A stretch of DNA of 64,000 nt from CAVSWT01 sp963775245 (GCA_963775245.1 CAVZID010000015.1:258507-322506); one strand, 5' to 3'. Numbered from the stretch's first letter, positions 47,701 through 55,846 are shown. The notes: generated by a model from the letters alone, not told the origin. Numbers and translations: made by a program.

Positions 47701-48449
47701 CCATAGGCCCTAATTTGAATGTTTGGCGGGCTCCAATTTCCAATGAGCTTGTAACCTGGGGAAAAGCCGAAGCGGAAGATTGGTTTAATCAGGGCTTAAA
47801 CAGGTTGGAATTAGATTCAAGCACTTTTCACTATTCAAAATCAACTGATCAGCTTGAGGTTGAGTTAAAACAATTCTTTAGAGCTCCAGGAAATAATGAC
47901 CTGGTTATAAATAATTTCAATTATACTTTTTTAGAAAATGGTTTAGTAAAAATAAATCAGCAAGTTGAGTTCTTAGGTTCATATCATGTAGATTGGCTGC
48001 CGAGAGTCGGAATGAAATTTAATCTTGCAAAATCATTTGAAAAAGTTAAATGGCTTGGGCGAGGGCCATTCGAAAATTATCCTGATAGAAAAACCGGCGC
48101 AAAAATTGGCTGGTATGAATTGCCTGTCGATTCATTTTTTGTTCCTTATGTTGTTCCTCAAGATTACGGAAATAGGAGTGATGTTAAAGAAGTACAAATG
48201 GAAAATACTGACGGCAGTTCAATTAATTTTTACACTGAAGATGAAATGAATTTTTCAGTAAATCCGTATACCAATTTAGACCGGGCAGTTTATCCTTTTC
48301 AGCTTCACACCGGTAAATATTTAACATTAAATATCGATACTAAAATTGCGGGGCTTGGAGGTACTCCTGTTCCATTAATGCCGTCTTACAGAGTTTATCC
48401 TGATAAATATAATTATACGATTTATATGCTGGCAAAGGAAAATAAATAA
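44787..48449 (+). CDS. GH2 beta-galactosidase (LacZ type) with inserted LamG-like domain
   Basis: Signal peptide (1-23, ending FAQ). GH2 jelly-roll domain: WKEIKVPGDWQMEGYDHLMY, GYDEGSMTPAEYD. Barrel: IRGVNRHEHNLDLGRTVS, acid/base E473 in STGNECGLG, nucleophile E538 in MGEYEHAMGNSVGHF. C-terminal beta-gal small-chain domain: RGPFENYPDRKTGAKIGWYE. Between the barrel and the next domain (about 590-770) lies a concanavalin/LamG-like insert (FTIKADKWYSPNTIISRAS; LKLFIDGKLIG). The 1220-residue length, about 180 over LacZ, is that insert. It removes beta-galactose from complex glycans, and galactokinase follows directly. Confidence 0.92.
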   Translation: MNLRRIKLTTIIFLFYFLQTFAQYNGINIDDYIQNPEVIAVNQLDKTNLLVPFKDFDSAVKEYYTESSYYKSLDGNWKFSFENTPYKFPKGFYKKDFSDKLWKEIKVPGDWQMEGYDHLMYRNIPMEFYPYDPPNVPKEINPTGCYRRTFSIPKDWTNRKTILHFDGVKSCDFVWVNGKFVGYDEGSMTPAEYDISKYLSEENNQITVLVTRWSSGSYLEDQDMWRFSGIFRDVYLYSKPLTSLKDLFVQTNFVNEYKNATLKINVKLNKSTDENYKVKYTLLDKDEKQISSESFETLNKDTLSISKLINNPHQWSDEKPYLYTLVMELINSQGKVEEVDKKKIGFRELKMINGLACLNGKPLVIRGVNRHEHNLDLGRTVSKDIMLKDIMLMKQNNINSVRTCHYPNTPIWYDLCDEYGILLMDEVNAECHYTESNFSSRENYFKSYMDRFIGMVQRDKNHASVIIWSTGNECGLGKPHYMMNDYTRANDPTRFVMHQSNVPDGEAPYVDIIGPRYPTPSTLMHIGLTSAKPVVMGEYEHAMGNSVGHFDEFWNMIYTLPKLQGGYIWDWVDQGLNEQLTLVKDKSKYNIQTVIMGRPEIIDGVSGKALKLSGLDDWIEVYNDPIFDSLYNSLEIDFTIKADKWYSPNTIISRASQFGIRQPSADSLSFYINNYKNCVTVGVPNEWTTKWHNVKATFNGDELKLFIDGKLIGTKKYHWHLNYSHYPINIGRNMEEDAEQHLGWISNCAIDEVKIYKDLNEKDLILNFDFSQSDRFREDSSKKVTADFYGSSSFDCNGVIFSNRVPQPELYQVKKSQSPIRFELADTKNAKVKIKNYYNFTDLNEFNFNWYLYEHGKLISNGKVDVNCRPLRDVLVNIPVNLNMDSNEKILEIDADLKESQSWAKAGYEIAFEQFEIPGKQSESFLTDGNEKTNLFENDKGLLVKAGNFTYSINKNSGELTLASGKDSDIKSIGPNLNVWRAPISNELVTWGKAEAEDWFNQGLNRLELDSSTFHYSKSTDQLEVELKQFFRAPGNNDLVINNFNYTFLENGLVKINQQVEFLGSYHVDWLPRVGMKFNLAKSFEKVKWLGRGPFENYPDRKTGAKIGWYELPVDSFFVPYVVPQDYGNRSDVKEVQMENTDGSSINFYTEDEMNFSVNPYTNLDRAVYPFQLHTGKYLTLNIDTKIAGLGGTPVPLMPSYRVYPDKYNYTIYMLAKENK

Positions 48450-48529
48450 TAATTATTTTATACTGACGTCATGCTTTAATTGCATGAACCGAAAGCAAGT
48501 TTGGGGTTACATAATAGAAAGAATTTAAA

Positions 48530-49786
48530 ATGAACTTTGATTTGAAATCTTGTTTGAAAAAATTATATGGCAACGACAATGAAAAACAATTAGAGAGGTA
48601 TAACAAACTTCTTAAGTTGTTCAAACAAAAATTTTCAAGTCAAGATTATAAATATTTTAGTGCGCCCGGCAGGACAGAAATTTGCGGCAATCATACAGAC
48701 CACAATCACGGGAAAGTTGTTGCTGCCAGCATCAATCTTGATGCAATTGCAGTTGCTTCAAAAAATAATGAAAATGTTGTCAATCTTTTTTCATCTGGTT
48801 ATGATAAACGTTTTTCAGTTGAGCTAAATAATCTTGAGCCGGTAAAAGAAGAAAAAGAATCTACCGAAGCTCTTATTCGAGGAGTTGCAGCAGGTTTTTC
48901 AAATCATGGATATGAAGTTGGCGGATTTAATGCAGTAATGCAAAGCGATGTATTGGTTGGGTCAGGGTTAAGTTCTTCGGCGTCTATCGAAGTTTTGTTA
49001 GGAAATATTTTTAAACATTTTTATAATAATTGCGAGGTTGCTCAAACAGAAATTGCAATCATTGGGCAATATGCTGAAAATAATTTTTTCGGGAAGCCAT
49101 GTGGACTGATGGATCAAGTTGCCTGTGCAACCGGTGGAATAATTACAATCGATTTTTATGATCCTAAGAATCCATTGATTAAAAAAATTGATTTTGATTT
49201 TCAAAATACCGGATATAAACTAATAGTAGTTGATACAGAAGCTAGCCATGCTGATTTAACAGAAGATTATGCTTCGGTTCCTAATGAAATGAAAGAAGCA
49301 GCAAGATTTTTCGGCAAAAAATATTTAAGTGAAATTAATTTTGAGCAATTAATTTCAAATTTAAAACCACTTAGAAAAAAAATAGGCGATAGAGCGATTT
49401 TAAGAGCAATTCACTTTCTTGAAGAGAATAAGCGGGCAGATAAACTTGTTGAGGCATTATGTAATAATAATTTTAATGATTTTTTATCTATCGTTGATGA
49501 ATCCGGAAATTCATCATTTAAATATTTACAAAATATCTATTCAACTCATAATTATAACGAACAAGGTGTTTCATTAGCTTTAGCGCTTAGCGATTTGTTT
49601 ATTAGAGAGCATGGCGTTGGAGCAAGCCGGGTTCACGGCGGCGGCTTTGCAGGAACGATTCAAGTTTTTTTGCCTGAAGAATTAGTTGATGAATACACAA
49701 ATTTTATTTCAAATGCTTTTGACAGAAGTTCAGTGAAAGTTTTATCAATTAGAAATTTCGGTGCGGTTTGTTTGGATGAATTATAG
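48530..49786 (+). CDS. galK: Galactokinase
   Basis: A 418-residue GHMP kinase with all three motifs: SAPGRTEICGNHTDHNHG (about 43-60, galactose-binding signature), VGSGLSSSASIEVLLG (about 142-157, phosphate loop) and ASRVHGGGFAGTI near the C-terminus. It phosphorylates galactose to galactose-1-phosphate in the cytoplasm. Lying 80 bases after the beta-galactosidase, it links glycan stripping to the Leloir pathway. It closes the rightward glycan operon. Confidence 0.95.
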   Translation: MNFDLKSCLKKLYGNDNEKQLERYNKLLKLFKQKFSSQDYKYFSAPGRTEICGNHTDHNHGKVVAASINLDAIAVASKNNENVVNLFSSGYDKRFSVELNNLEPVKEEKESTEALIRGVAAGFSNHGYEVGGFNAVMQSDVLVGSGLSSSASIEVLLGNIFKHFYNNCEVAQTEIAIIGQYAENNFFGKPCGLMDQVACATGGIITIDFYDPKNPLIKKIDFDFQNTGYKLIVVDTEASHADLTEDYASVPNEMKEAARFFGKKYLSEINFEQLISNLKPLRKKIGDRAILRAIHFLEENKRADKLVEALCNNNFNDFLSIVDESGNSSFKYLQNIYSTHNYNEQGVSLALALSDLFIREHGVGASRVHGGGFAGTIQVFLPEELVDEYTNFISNAFDRSSVKVLSIRNFGAVCLDEL

Positions 49787-49860
49787 CTGTTGAGGTTTTA
49801 GTTTTCTTGAAATTAAAACTTTTATATGTTTGAAAAACAACACTAAACCATCAAGATAGA

Positions 49861-50271
49861 TCATTCGTTCAGAATTATATTAGCCCAGTTTACAAAGCGA
49901 ATAAAGTGCTTATTGAGCTTATCCATATCGGATTTGCTATAAACATCTCCTGAATATGACACTATATTTTTATGATCAATCAATTTCTTGAAATGCTCTA
50001 AAGCTGAATTGTTCATCTGGTTGGGCGGTATTACGTTCTTTAATAAAGCGATAATATCATAGTGACTATCACCGCTTATCTTTTGAGATGATAACTTTAT
50101 TGTTATTGCATCTGCATAAGCAATTGAAGAATGAATAATAAGTACGCCAGCAGCATTAAAATATTCAAAATCAATTGCTAAGTCAGATGCGCCTTTGAAA
50201 TTTTCTGCTACTTTCAAAAAATCCAGATATTTTTTATTGTCGTACTTTTTGGAAGATATCTTTTTAACCAT
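49861..50271 (-). CDS. HEPN-domain protein, probable toxin of HEPN-MNT pair
   Basis: 136 residues, all-helical. It resembles HEPN proteins that accompany minimal nucleotidyltransferases (AENFKGASDLAIDFEYFNAA; AIAYADAITIKLS). An Rx4-6H motif is not clear, so RNase activity is uncertain. Its ATG overlaps the end of the nucleotidyltransferase gene by 8 bases. In such pairs the nucleotidyltransferase neutralises HEPN by adenylylation. Confidence 0.7.
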   Translation of the reverse strand: MVKKISSKKYDNKKYLDFLKVAENFKGASDLAIDFEYFNAAGVLIIHSSIAYADAITIKLSSQKISGDSHYDIIALLKNVIPPNQMNNSALEHFKKLIDHKNIVSYSGDVYSKSDMDKLNKHFIRFVNWANIILNE

Positions 50272-50890
50272 TTTTCAATGTATTTATTGATAGGCCTGAA
50301 AGCACTTTCCCTTCCTTTAGAATTTTATTTATTGGGGCTTTATTTTTCTTAGCTCTTTCTTTAAATTCTTTTTTAGTAATATAAAATGGAGCTAACGTTA
50401 CTCCGTATTTATCAGAAATGTCATCTCTTAGTTTGTTGTTAATTTTTTCAATTACGTTCTTCTTTTTGGAATAAACTATACAAATATCGAGATCACTTTC
50501 GATATTTTCCTCTTTTCGTGCTACGCTGCCGAAAAGGATAACACTATCAGTTATATCTTTAAGCTTAACAGAAATATTTTTATAAAGTGAAGTTTTAAAT
50601 TTTTGTTCTGCAGAAAAAAGATTGGATATAATTTCATTTGTTAAAAAGTGGTCTCTATTTAGTGTAAATAAATGCTCGCGTCCTCCTACCTGGCGTTTTA
50701 CAACTTTTAGGTTTTCAAGATTAGTAAGTGCAATTTGAGCAGAACGCAAGTTTATACCGGCAAGACGTGCTGTTTCTCTTCCCGAAATACCAGCTACTCT
50801 TTCATTCAAAATTCGGAGCACCGATATATTGGCGGTGCTGGTAAAAATATAATTGAGTATATTATTTATTATCATAAATAAGTGAATCAT
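50264..50890 (-). CDS. MNT-type nucleotidyltransferase with N-terminal winged helix
   Basis: The winged helix-turn-helix (about 15-75; SGRETARLAGINLRSAQIAL) is followed by a minimal nucleotidyltransferase domain. Its core motif is ILFGSVARKEENIESDLD (GSxARxE...DxD, about 115-135). This combination is the antitoxin side of HEPN-MNT modules with its own DNA-binding head. The perfect palindrome immediately upstream is the natural target for autoregulation. MIINN (50875) is an alternative start that would leave room for the operator. Confidence 0.78.
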   Translation of the reverse strand: MIHLFMIINNILNYIFTSTANISVLRILNERVAGISGRETARLAGINLRSAQIALTNLENLKVVKRQVGGREHLFTLNRDHFLTNEIISNLFSAEQKFKTSLYKNISVKLKDITDSVILFGSVARKEENIESDLDICIVYSKKKNVIEKINNKLRDDISDKYGVTLAPFYITKKEFKERAKKNKAPINKILKEGKVLSGLSINTLKNG

Positions 50891-50912
50891 ATTTTAGTCA
50901 TATGACTAAAAT
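50891..50912. promoter_or_regulatory. Perfect 22-bp palindrome, probable operator of the MNT-HEPN operon
   Basis: ATTTTAGTCAT followed at once by its exact reverse complement ATGACTAAAAT. It touches the nominal MNT start codon (50890) and sits 15 bases upstream of the alternative ATG. A dimeric winged-helix protein would fit a site of this size. Confidence 0.7.
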
Positions 50913-51012
50913 TGTAGTCGTTAAAATATGCTAATGAGAACAGAATTACAAATATTTCCGCAGATTACTCTAAGATGATCATGTCAACAAATCTCCCCAA
51001 ATTTGCAGGGAA

Positions 51013-51762
51013 TTAATCATTTTTTATCCATTCAATTATCGATTGAAAAACAGTTTTCCCGCTAACTTTATTCTTTGCCTCCACAATATAAATCAATTCA
51101 GTTGAAGATTGATTTGACATTGATACTTCAACTTCATCACCAAAAAAACTTTCTGCTTGGAAAGACACAGCAATATTTTTTATTACTTGAGAGGAATGAA
51201 AATCTTTTAAGAAACAATCTAAAATCATTTCAACATACTTTGTATTGTTAACATGCTGATTTAAATCAAGGTCACTGTATTTAAATACTTTGCTGTCAAC
51301 GATTTTATTTCCCTCACTTGAAATTATTTTTTCAGGAAAAGCTGTTAGTGCATTTTCTTTGGTTTCATCAGGTAATTTTACTCCCATGCTTTGAAGGTCA
51401 GCTATTCTTTTGGTTTTAATATTTATTGGAAGCCAGGCAGTTGTAGCTTTAATTATCACATTTTCTTTTTCATCATAAATTAAAAAATCTCTCATATAAT
51501 AAAGTTTGTATTTACATTTAGGCCAGGTTTTAATTTTTATTGTTTCTGCATATTTGGGATACTTTTCAATTTCAACTCTGACCCAAGACAAGACCCAACC
51601 AAGATTCTTTTTTAATAAATTATTATATCCAAGTTGAAGCTTATCCGCATGTGTCGCAGCGATGTCTTGCAGAAAAACAAAAATAGAATTTACTTTTAAT
51701 CTGTTATTAAAGTCGGCATCGTTAGTGTGGATTGAAAATTCTTCTTCTAAAAATTCTTTCAA
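51013..51762 (-). CDS. Acyl-ACP thioesterase (FatA/FatB-like)
   Basis: 249 residues with two hot-dog folds. EFSIHTNDADFNNRLKVNSI, LGWVLSWVRVEIEKYPKY and TATTAWLPINIKTKRIADL-type text (here ATTAWLPINIKTKRIADLQS) belong to the first. VFKYSDLDLNQHVNNTKYVE, with the catalytic Asp/Asn/His block, belongs to the second. It hydrolyses acyl-ACP to free fatty acid in the cytoplasm. TTG start with GGAAG correctly spaced. Stand-alone gene with no link to its neighbours. Confidence 0.88.
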   Translation of the reverse strand: MKEFLEEEFSIHTNDADFNNRLKVNSIFVFLQDIAATHADKLQLGYNNLLKKNLGWVLSWVRVEIEKYPKYAETIKIKTWPKCKYKLYYMRDFLIYDEKENVIIKATTAWLPINIKTKRIADLQSMGVKLPDETKENALTAFPEKIISSEGNKIVDSKVFKYSDLDLNQHVNNTKYVEMILDCFLKDFHSSQVIKNIAVSFQAESFFGDEVEVSMSNQSSTELIYIVEAKNKVSGKTVFQSIIEWIKND

Positions 51763-51993
51763 AATACTTCCTTAAATGGTTATGATGAGAAAACCTTTTT
51801 TCAAATTTATGTGAATTTGATGAATAAGTCTAAACAACCATTAGATTGATGAAAATAAATTTAATCTTGAAGTCAATAACAAACCACTCATTTTAAAATG
51901 CTTCCACTCAAATAAATCAAAGTATAACTTTCATAATCATATCTTATTATTCGATAAACTTTTGGGGATAAATTATTTCTTCGCCTTAAAAGT

Positions 51994-52022
51994 TGTAACA
52001 ATTTTAAAATCACTTTCGTCTC
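51994..52022 (+). promoter_or_regulatory. ECF-type promoter of the sigma/DUF4252 operon
   Basis: TGTAAC (51994-51999), a 17-base spacer, then CGTCTC (52017-52022): the -35/-10 pattern typical of Bacteroidota ECF sigma autoregulation. Transcription would begin only a few bases before ATG 52032, giving an almost leaderless message. Confidence 0.6.
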
Positions 52023-52031
52023 TATGTAAAG

Positions 52032-52565
52032 ATGCTTAGCAATCTTAAATACAATCTGCTGTTAAAGCAATTTAAGAATAGAATATACAGCTATTCAATG
52101 TATATGCTTCGAAACGGCATGGACGCAGACGATGTAACGCAGGAGGTTCTGGTAAGATTGTGGAAGAACATTGACAACTTTAATATTAATTCGGCAAAGT
52201 CATATATAATGAAAATGACCCATAATCTTTGCCTGGATTATTTAAGACGAAGAAATTCATTTGGTAATAAGGAAATTGAAATTGATGATTATTTTGAGGA
52301 GACTTATTCAACAATAAATAAAGCTGATAAACCCGATGAGATGGCAAGCAATGAAGATTTAAATCAAAAAATAAAAAATGCAATCGAGTGCTTGCCGGAT
52401 AAATTGAAGAGTGTTTTTATCATGTATCAATTACACGGAATGAAATATAAAGAAATTAGTGAAGCTTTAGATATTCCTTTAAACAGTGTGAAAGTTTATT
52501 TACGACGGGCAAGAATGAAGCTTCAAAATGAACTAAAGCAAGTTAGAAATGAATATGCAAATTGA
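52032..52565 (+). CDS. ECF sigma factor (intact)
   Basis: A 177-residue sigma-70 family factor. Region 2 contains FKNRIYSYSMYMLRNGMDAD, DVTQEVLVRLWKNIDNFN and SAKSYIMKMTHNLCLDYLRR. Region 4 contains LPDKLKSVFIMYQLHGMKYK and EISEALDIPLNSVKVYLRRA. It overlaps the next gene by 17 bases. The operon sigma - membrane protein - two DUF4252 proteins recurs in Bacteroidota and suggests an envelope-linked stress response. It probably drives its own promoter. Confidence 0.92.
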   Translation: MLSNLKYNLLLKQFKNRIYSYSMYMLRNGMDADDVTQEVLVRLWKNIDNFNINSAKSYIMKMTHNLCLDYLRRRNSFGNKEIEIDDYFEETYSTINKADKPDEMASNEDLNQKIKNAIECLPDKLKSVFIMYQLHGMKYKEISEALDIPLNSVKVYLRRARMKLQNELKQVRNEYAN

Positions 52566-53115
52566 AATTAACGATAATTTATTGAATAGAATTATTACCG
52601 TTGCATATGGCGATGCCGGGTTAATTGAAAAAATAAAAATTCATCTATTAGCGATAAAGCATACAAGAATTAAAAATATTTTAAATGAATATAAACAAAC
52701 CGCTAAAGCTGTTGAGCAAATTGAAATTGATAAATGCCCTGATGAAATAATTGAAAAAGTTAAAAATAATACCGGTGTTATTAAAGATAATGCATTTGTT
52801 GCTCTTTTAACTTTTGTCCGAAGGATCCTTTGGATAAATCAACTTTTACGTAAACCGGTATTCACAGCAGCTATAATATTAATGATAATTTCGTCAGTAG
52901 TTTCCTTGTTCTTATTAAATCAAAAAAATCAAGCGCAAATTTCAAATAAGCATGTGGCTCTGGCAGAAAAGCAAGTTAAGCAATCGATTGTTTTTGTTAA
53001 TAGAATTTTTGAAAGAACAGCCGGCAGAGTAGAAAACGATATTATAAAACAACAGGTTGCAAGACCAGTGCAGGAAGGTATTTCAACAATTAATAATCTC
53101 TTTAAGGGAGGATAA
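52549..53115 (+). CDS. Single-span membrane protein, probable anti-sigma factor
   Basis: 188 residues: a cytoplasmic N-terminus of about 100 residues, one transmembrane helix (about 104-123; AAIILMIISSVVSLFLL) and a short periplasmic tail. Translation overlaps the sigma gene, the usual arrangement for an anti-sigma partner. No zinc motif or known family was recognised. Confidence 0.7.
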   Translation: MNMQIEINDNLLNRIITVAYGDAGLIEKIKIHLLAIKHTRIKNILNEYKQTAKAVEQIEIDKCPDEIIEKVKNNTGVIKDNAFVALLTFVRRILWINQLLRKPVFTAAIILMIISSVVSLFLLNQKNQAQISNKHVALAEKQVKQSIVFVNRIFERTAGRVENDIIKQQVARPVQEGISTINNLFKGG

Positions 53116-53120
53116 GAAAA

Positions 53121-53687
53121 ATGAAAAAGTTCTTTAAAATATTACCAATAATAATCGTGATTTTTTCAATCAATTTAGTTGCTCAAGAAAAAGGCGATTA
53201 TTCAAATGATCCGGGCTATGTTGATTTCGGAGACCTATCAAAATTCTACAATGATAATGATGTAACCGAAGTCCTTGTCGAGAAAAATTTATTGAAGCTT
53301 GTGGCAAACGCAACTAAAGATCAAGACTCTGCACTTTATAATTTATTAAACGGACTCAAATTAGTTAAAGTAAATTCATTCAAAAATAATGGTGCTAATA
53401 AGGATGAAATAATCAGTAAAATTGAAAGCATTAACAAAAAACTTACTTCAAAAAATTGGGATAGAATTGTACACGTTAAAAGCGGTGACGAATATACAAA
53501 CGTGTTTATTAAATCCAACTCTTCCGACGATACTATTGAAGGACTGGCAGTAACTACCTACCAGGATGATGGGGAAGTTACATTTGTTAATATTGTTGGA
53601 AAGATAAATCTTGAAAGTATCGGAAGGCTCGGAAAAAAGTTTGATATTCCATCGCTTGGAGATATCAACAAAAATAAAGGGAGCTAA
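53121..53687 (+). CDS. DUF4252 protein, secreted
   Basis: Signal peptide (1-21, ending NLVAQ), then a DUF4252 domain: EVLVEKNLLKLVANATKDQD, LVKVNSFKNNG, WDRIVHVKSGDEYTNVFIKS, TFVNIVGKINLESIGRLGKK. Function is unknown. The family regularly sits in ECF-sigma operons. AGGGAGG ribosome site. The next gene is a paralogue, 2 bases away. Confidence 0.85.
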   Translation: MKKFFKILPIIIVIFSINLVAQEKGDYSNDPGYVDFGDLSKFYNDNDVTEVLVEKNLLKLVANATKDQDSALYNLLNGLKLVKVNSFKNNGANKDEIISKIESINKKLTSKNWDRIVHVKSGDEYTNVFIKSNSSDDTIEGLAVTTYQDDGEVTFVNIVGKINLESIGRLGKKFDIPSLGDINKNKGS

Positions 53688-53689
53688 AA

Positions 53690-54232
53690 ATGAAAACGAA
53701 ACATTTTATTATCCCGCTTGTAATTGGTTTAACCGCGTTAACATTTACAGGGTGTTTTGGCGTTGACGGAGATTTCGTAAAAGTAAAATCAATGGTGATG
53801 AGTTCGGTTGATGGCGGATTTAAAAAAGATGTGGAATTTTCTGTAGGCTCTGTTGGAATGTCTTTCGCAAGGCTTGTAGTAAGCATTGATGACGATGATG
53901 AAGATGCAAAAATGATTCTTAAAAATATTTCCGGGGCTCAGATTGGAGTATATAAACGAAGTCATTATTCAGATGCAGACTTTAAGTTTTCTTCATTAAA
54001 AGATTTGGATAAACGAATGAGAGATGAAGATTGGCAATGCGTAGTAAAACATGTTGAGAGTAATGAATTAACCGGTGTTTATATAAAATATGAAGATGAT
54101 GAAATTAATCAAGCCTATGTAATTAATATTGATGATGGTGATATAACTATTGTTAGGGTTGAAGGCAATCTGGAAAACCTGATTGAATATGCAATTAAAG
54201 AAAAAGGCTTGAAGGATTTTCATTATAATTAA
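53690..54232 (+). CDS. DUF4252 lipoprotein
   Basis: The signal peptide ends in a lipobox (TFTGCFG), so Cys22 should be lipidated. A DUF4252 domain follows: FARLVVSIDDDDEDAKMILK, IGVYKRSHYSDADF, WQCVVKHVESNELTGVYIKY, ITIVRVEGNLENLIEYAIKE. It is a diverged tandem copy of the previous gene, with an anchored rather than soluble form. Last gene of the sigma operon; a hairpin follows. Confidence 0.85.
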   Translation: MKTKHFIIPLVIGLTALTFTGCFGVDGDFVKVKSMVMSSVDGGFKKDVEFSVGSVGMSFARLVVSIDDDDEDAKMILKNISGAQIGVYKRSHYSDADFKFSSLKDLDKRMRDEDWQCVVKHVESNELTGVYIKYEDDEINQAYVINIDDGDITIVRVEGNLENLIEYAIKEKGLKDFHYN

Positions 54233-54319
54233 AAACCGTAAACCCAATTTCTTTAAGAAACCGAGCTAATAAAACATAAGCGGTTCAAATACATCTCAAC
54301 ACAACAATAAAATTAAAAA

Positions 54320-54341
54320 GAGCGAAATAATTATTCCGCTC
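54320..54341. terminator. Hairpin between convergent DUF4252 and FadL genes
   Basis: GAGCG (54320-54324) pairs with CGCTC (54337-54341), and an inner AATAA/TTATT extension follows after one mismatch. It is flanked by an A-tract on the left and CTTAAATTTTAA on the right, so it can end transcription in both directions. Confidence 0.6.
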
Positions 54342-54363
54342 CTTAAATTTTAATTATTATAAA

Positions 54364-55677
54364 TTAAAATGCACTAAATGCATAACCAACTTCAACCTGG
54401 AATTGACTCATTTGTAATTCAATGGTTTGTGCCCCAGGTGCTTCTAATGGATTTGCACCCGAAACTTTTCCTGCCGGTGCATACATCAATCCAAAATTGA
54501 GTTCGTTTGATTTATTTAACTCTTTAGAGAAGCCCAGAGTAATATGACTCTGTACAACAGCAGGAGCTAAAATGTTAAACATTATTTGGCTGCCTTCAAT
54601 AGGTTGAGTGTTGTATGAATATCCACCCATAATTATCCAGCCGTTTCCAGCTTTAGCCATTACGCCAAATTTTACAACGCTAACATCTTTCCATCCAAAA
54701 CCCCATCCGCCATCTGTTCCAAGAGCCTGGAAGTTAGGATTTGGAGTTCCTGTAGAAGTCACAGGCGAATTAGTTGTTAAATCCATTTTGTTACCAACAG
54801 ATTTAACCCCGCTGTATAAAATTTGTTGAAAGTCTAATAATAAAGTCCATTGTTCATTCGGCAAAACTGCTACACCTGCAGTCCATGTAGAAGGAACATC
54901 AAAGTCACCGGCACCAGCAAATAGGCCTTGGTATTCTTTAAATTCACTCATGTAGATTTTAGTTTGATAGCTTGCACCGAATCTTACCATTTTTCCAAAA
55001 TGTCCCTGGTATCCAATTTTGCCGCCAAATCCGGTAGCCACACTGTGAACATTTCCGGTAAGGGCTGTTGGGTCGCTTGAGAAACCGGCAAATGAAAGTA
55101 AACCTTGAGCAGCAAATCTTTGCCATCCGAAAATTGCACTTACACCAACAGCGTGGTCATTAGATAATTTAATTGCGTAAGTAGCTGCTACAAACATTTG
55201 TTCAATGTTTACACCTGTACCGGGAGAAGTTGGATCCCCGAAAGTAGCAGTTGGATAATTTGTATTCATCCCGCCGTTGCCGTATGCGGCTAGTCCGAGA
55301 ACCATATCTTTATTAATTTTCCAGGCAGCCCCAAGAGTAGGGAAGAAGAAGGTTTTGGAATCACTTGAAATTGTGCCGGGAGCTAAACCAAAAGTCCCCG
55401 GGTAACCTGAAGGTGCTCCATTAACTGTATATTGTCTGTCAGGGCTAAACATAGCAACGTTTATATCATATCTGCTGTTGCCATTTAGATAAACAATGCC
55501 AGCCGGATTTGAAATTGCACCCAGTGAACTTAATGAAACTGCTACACCAGAACCGGCTAATGCGGAGTACTTGATTCCGTAACCATGCCTGAAGTAACCG
55601 TCTGTCGCATAACTTGTTGTTAAAAAAAATAGAATTGTTATGGTGATTAGAATAGTAGATCGAAGTATTTTGAACAT
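54364..55677 (-). CDS. FadL/OMPP1-type outer-membrane transport protein
   Basis: 437 residues with a signal peptide (1-24) and the FadL N-terminal pattern GYGIKYSALAGSGVAVS then AISNPAG (NPA motif). Amphipathic barrel strands follow to a C-terminal aromatic residue (VEVGYAFSAF). The family passes hydrophobic compounds such as long-chain fatty acids across the outer membrane. It is transcribed towards the DUF4252 operon and separated from the radical SAM operon by a palindromic repeat, so it is probably its own unit. Confidence 0.88.
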   Translation of the reverse strand: MFKILRSTILITITILFFLTTSYATDGYFRHGYGIKYSALAGSGVAVSLSSLGAISNPAGIVYLNGNSRYDINVAMFSPDRQYTVNGAPSGYPGTFGLAPGTISSDSKTFFFPTLGAAWKINKDMVLGLAAYGNGGMNTNYPTATFGDPTSPGTGVNIEQMFVAATYAIKLSNDHAVGVSAIFGWQRFAAQGLLSFAGFSSDPTALTGNVHSVATGFGGKIGYQGHFGKMVRFGASYQTKIYMSEFKEYQGLFAGAGDFDVPSTWTAGVAVLPNEQWTLLLDFQQILYSGVKSVGNKMDLTTNSPVTSTGTPNPNFQALGTDGGWGFGWKDVSVVKFGVMAKAGNGWIIMGGYSYNTQPIEGSQIMFNILAPAVVQSHITLGFSKELNKSNELNFGLMYAPAGKVSGANPLEAPGAQTIELQMSQFQVEVGYAFSAF

Positions 55678-55739
55678 GTTACTGCCCCATTATGTTGTTT
55701 AAGTTAGTTGTTAGTTAAAAGAATATTTGAATTTTTGTT

Positions 55740-55845
55740 GTAGAGACACTCCGGTGGAGTGTCTTTAATTTTAATAATTAAGTTATTTATTGAATTTCTT
55801 TTATGCTTCATATTTAATTAAGACGCTTCACCGAAGCGTCTCTAC
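55740..55845. repeat. Two-hairpin palindromic repeat (GTAGAGAC type)
   Basis: The outer arms GTAGAGAC (55740-55747) and GTCTCTAC (55838-55845) are exact complements. Inside are AGACACTCC-GGT-GGAGTGTCT (55744-55764) and AGACGCTTC-ACC-GAAGCGTCT (55821-55841), separated by an AT-rich middle. It lies just after the stop of the lipoate operon and may serve as its transcript end. Confidence 0.85.
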
Positions 55846-55846
55846 T

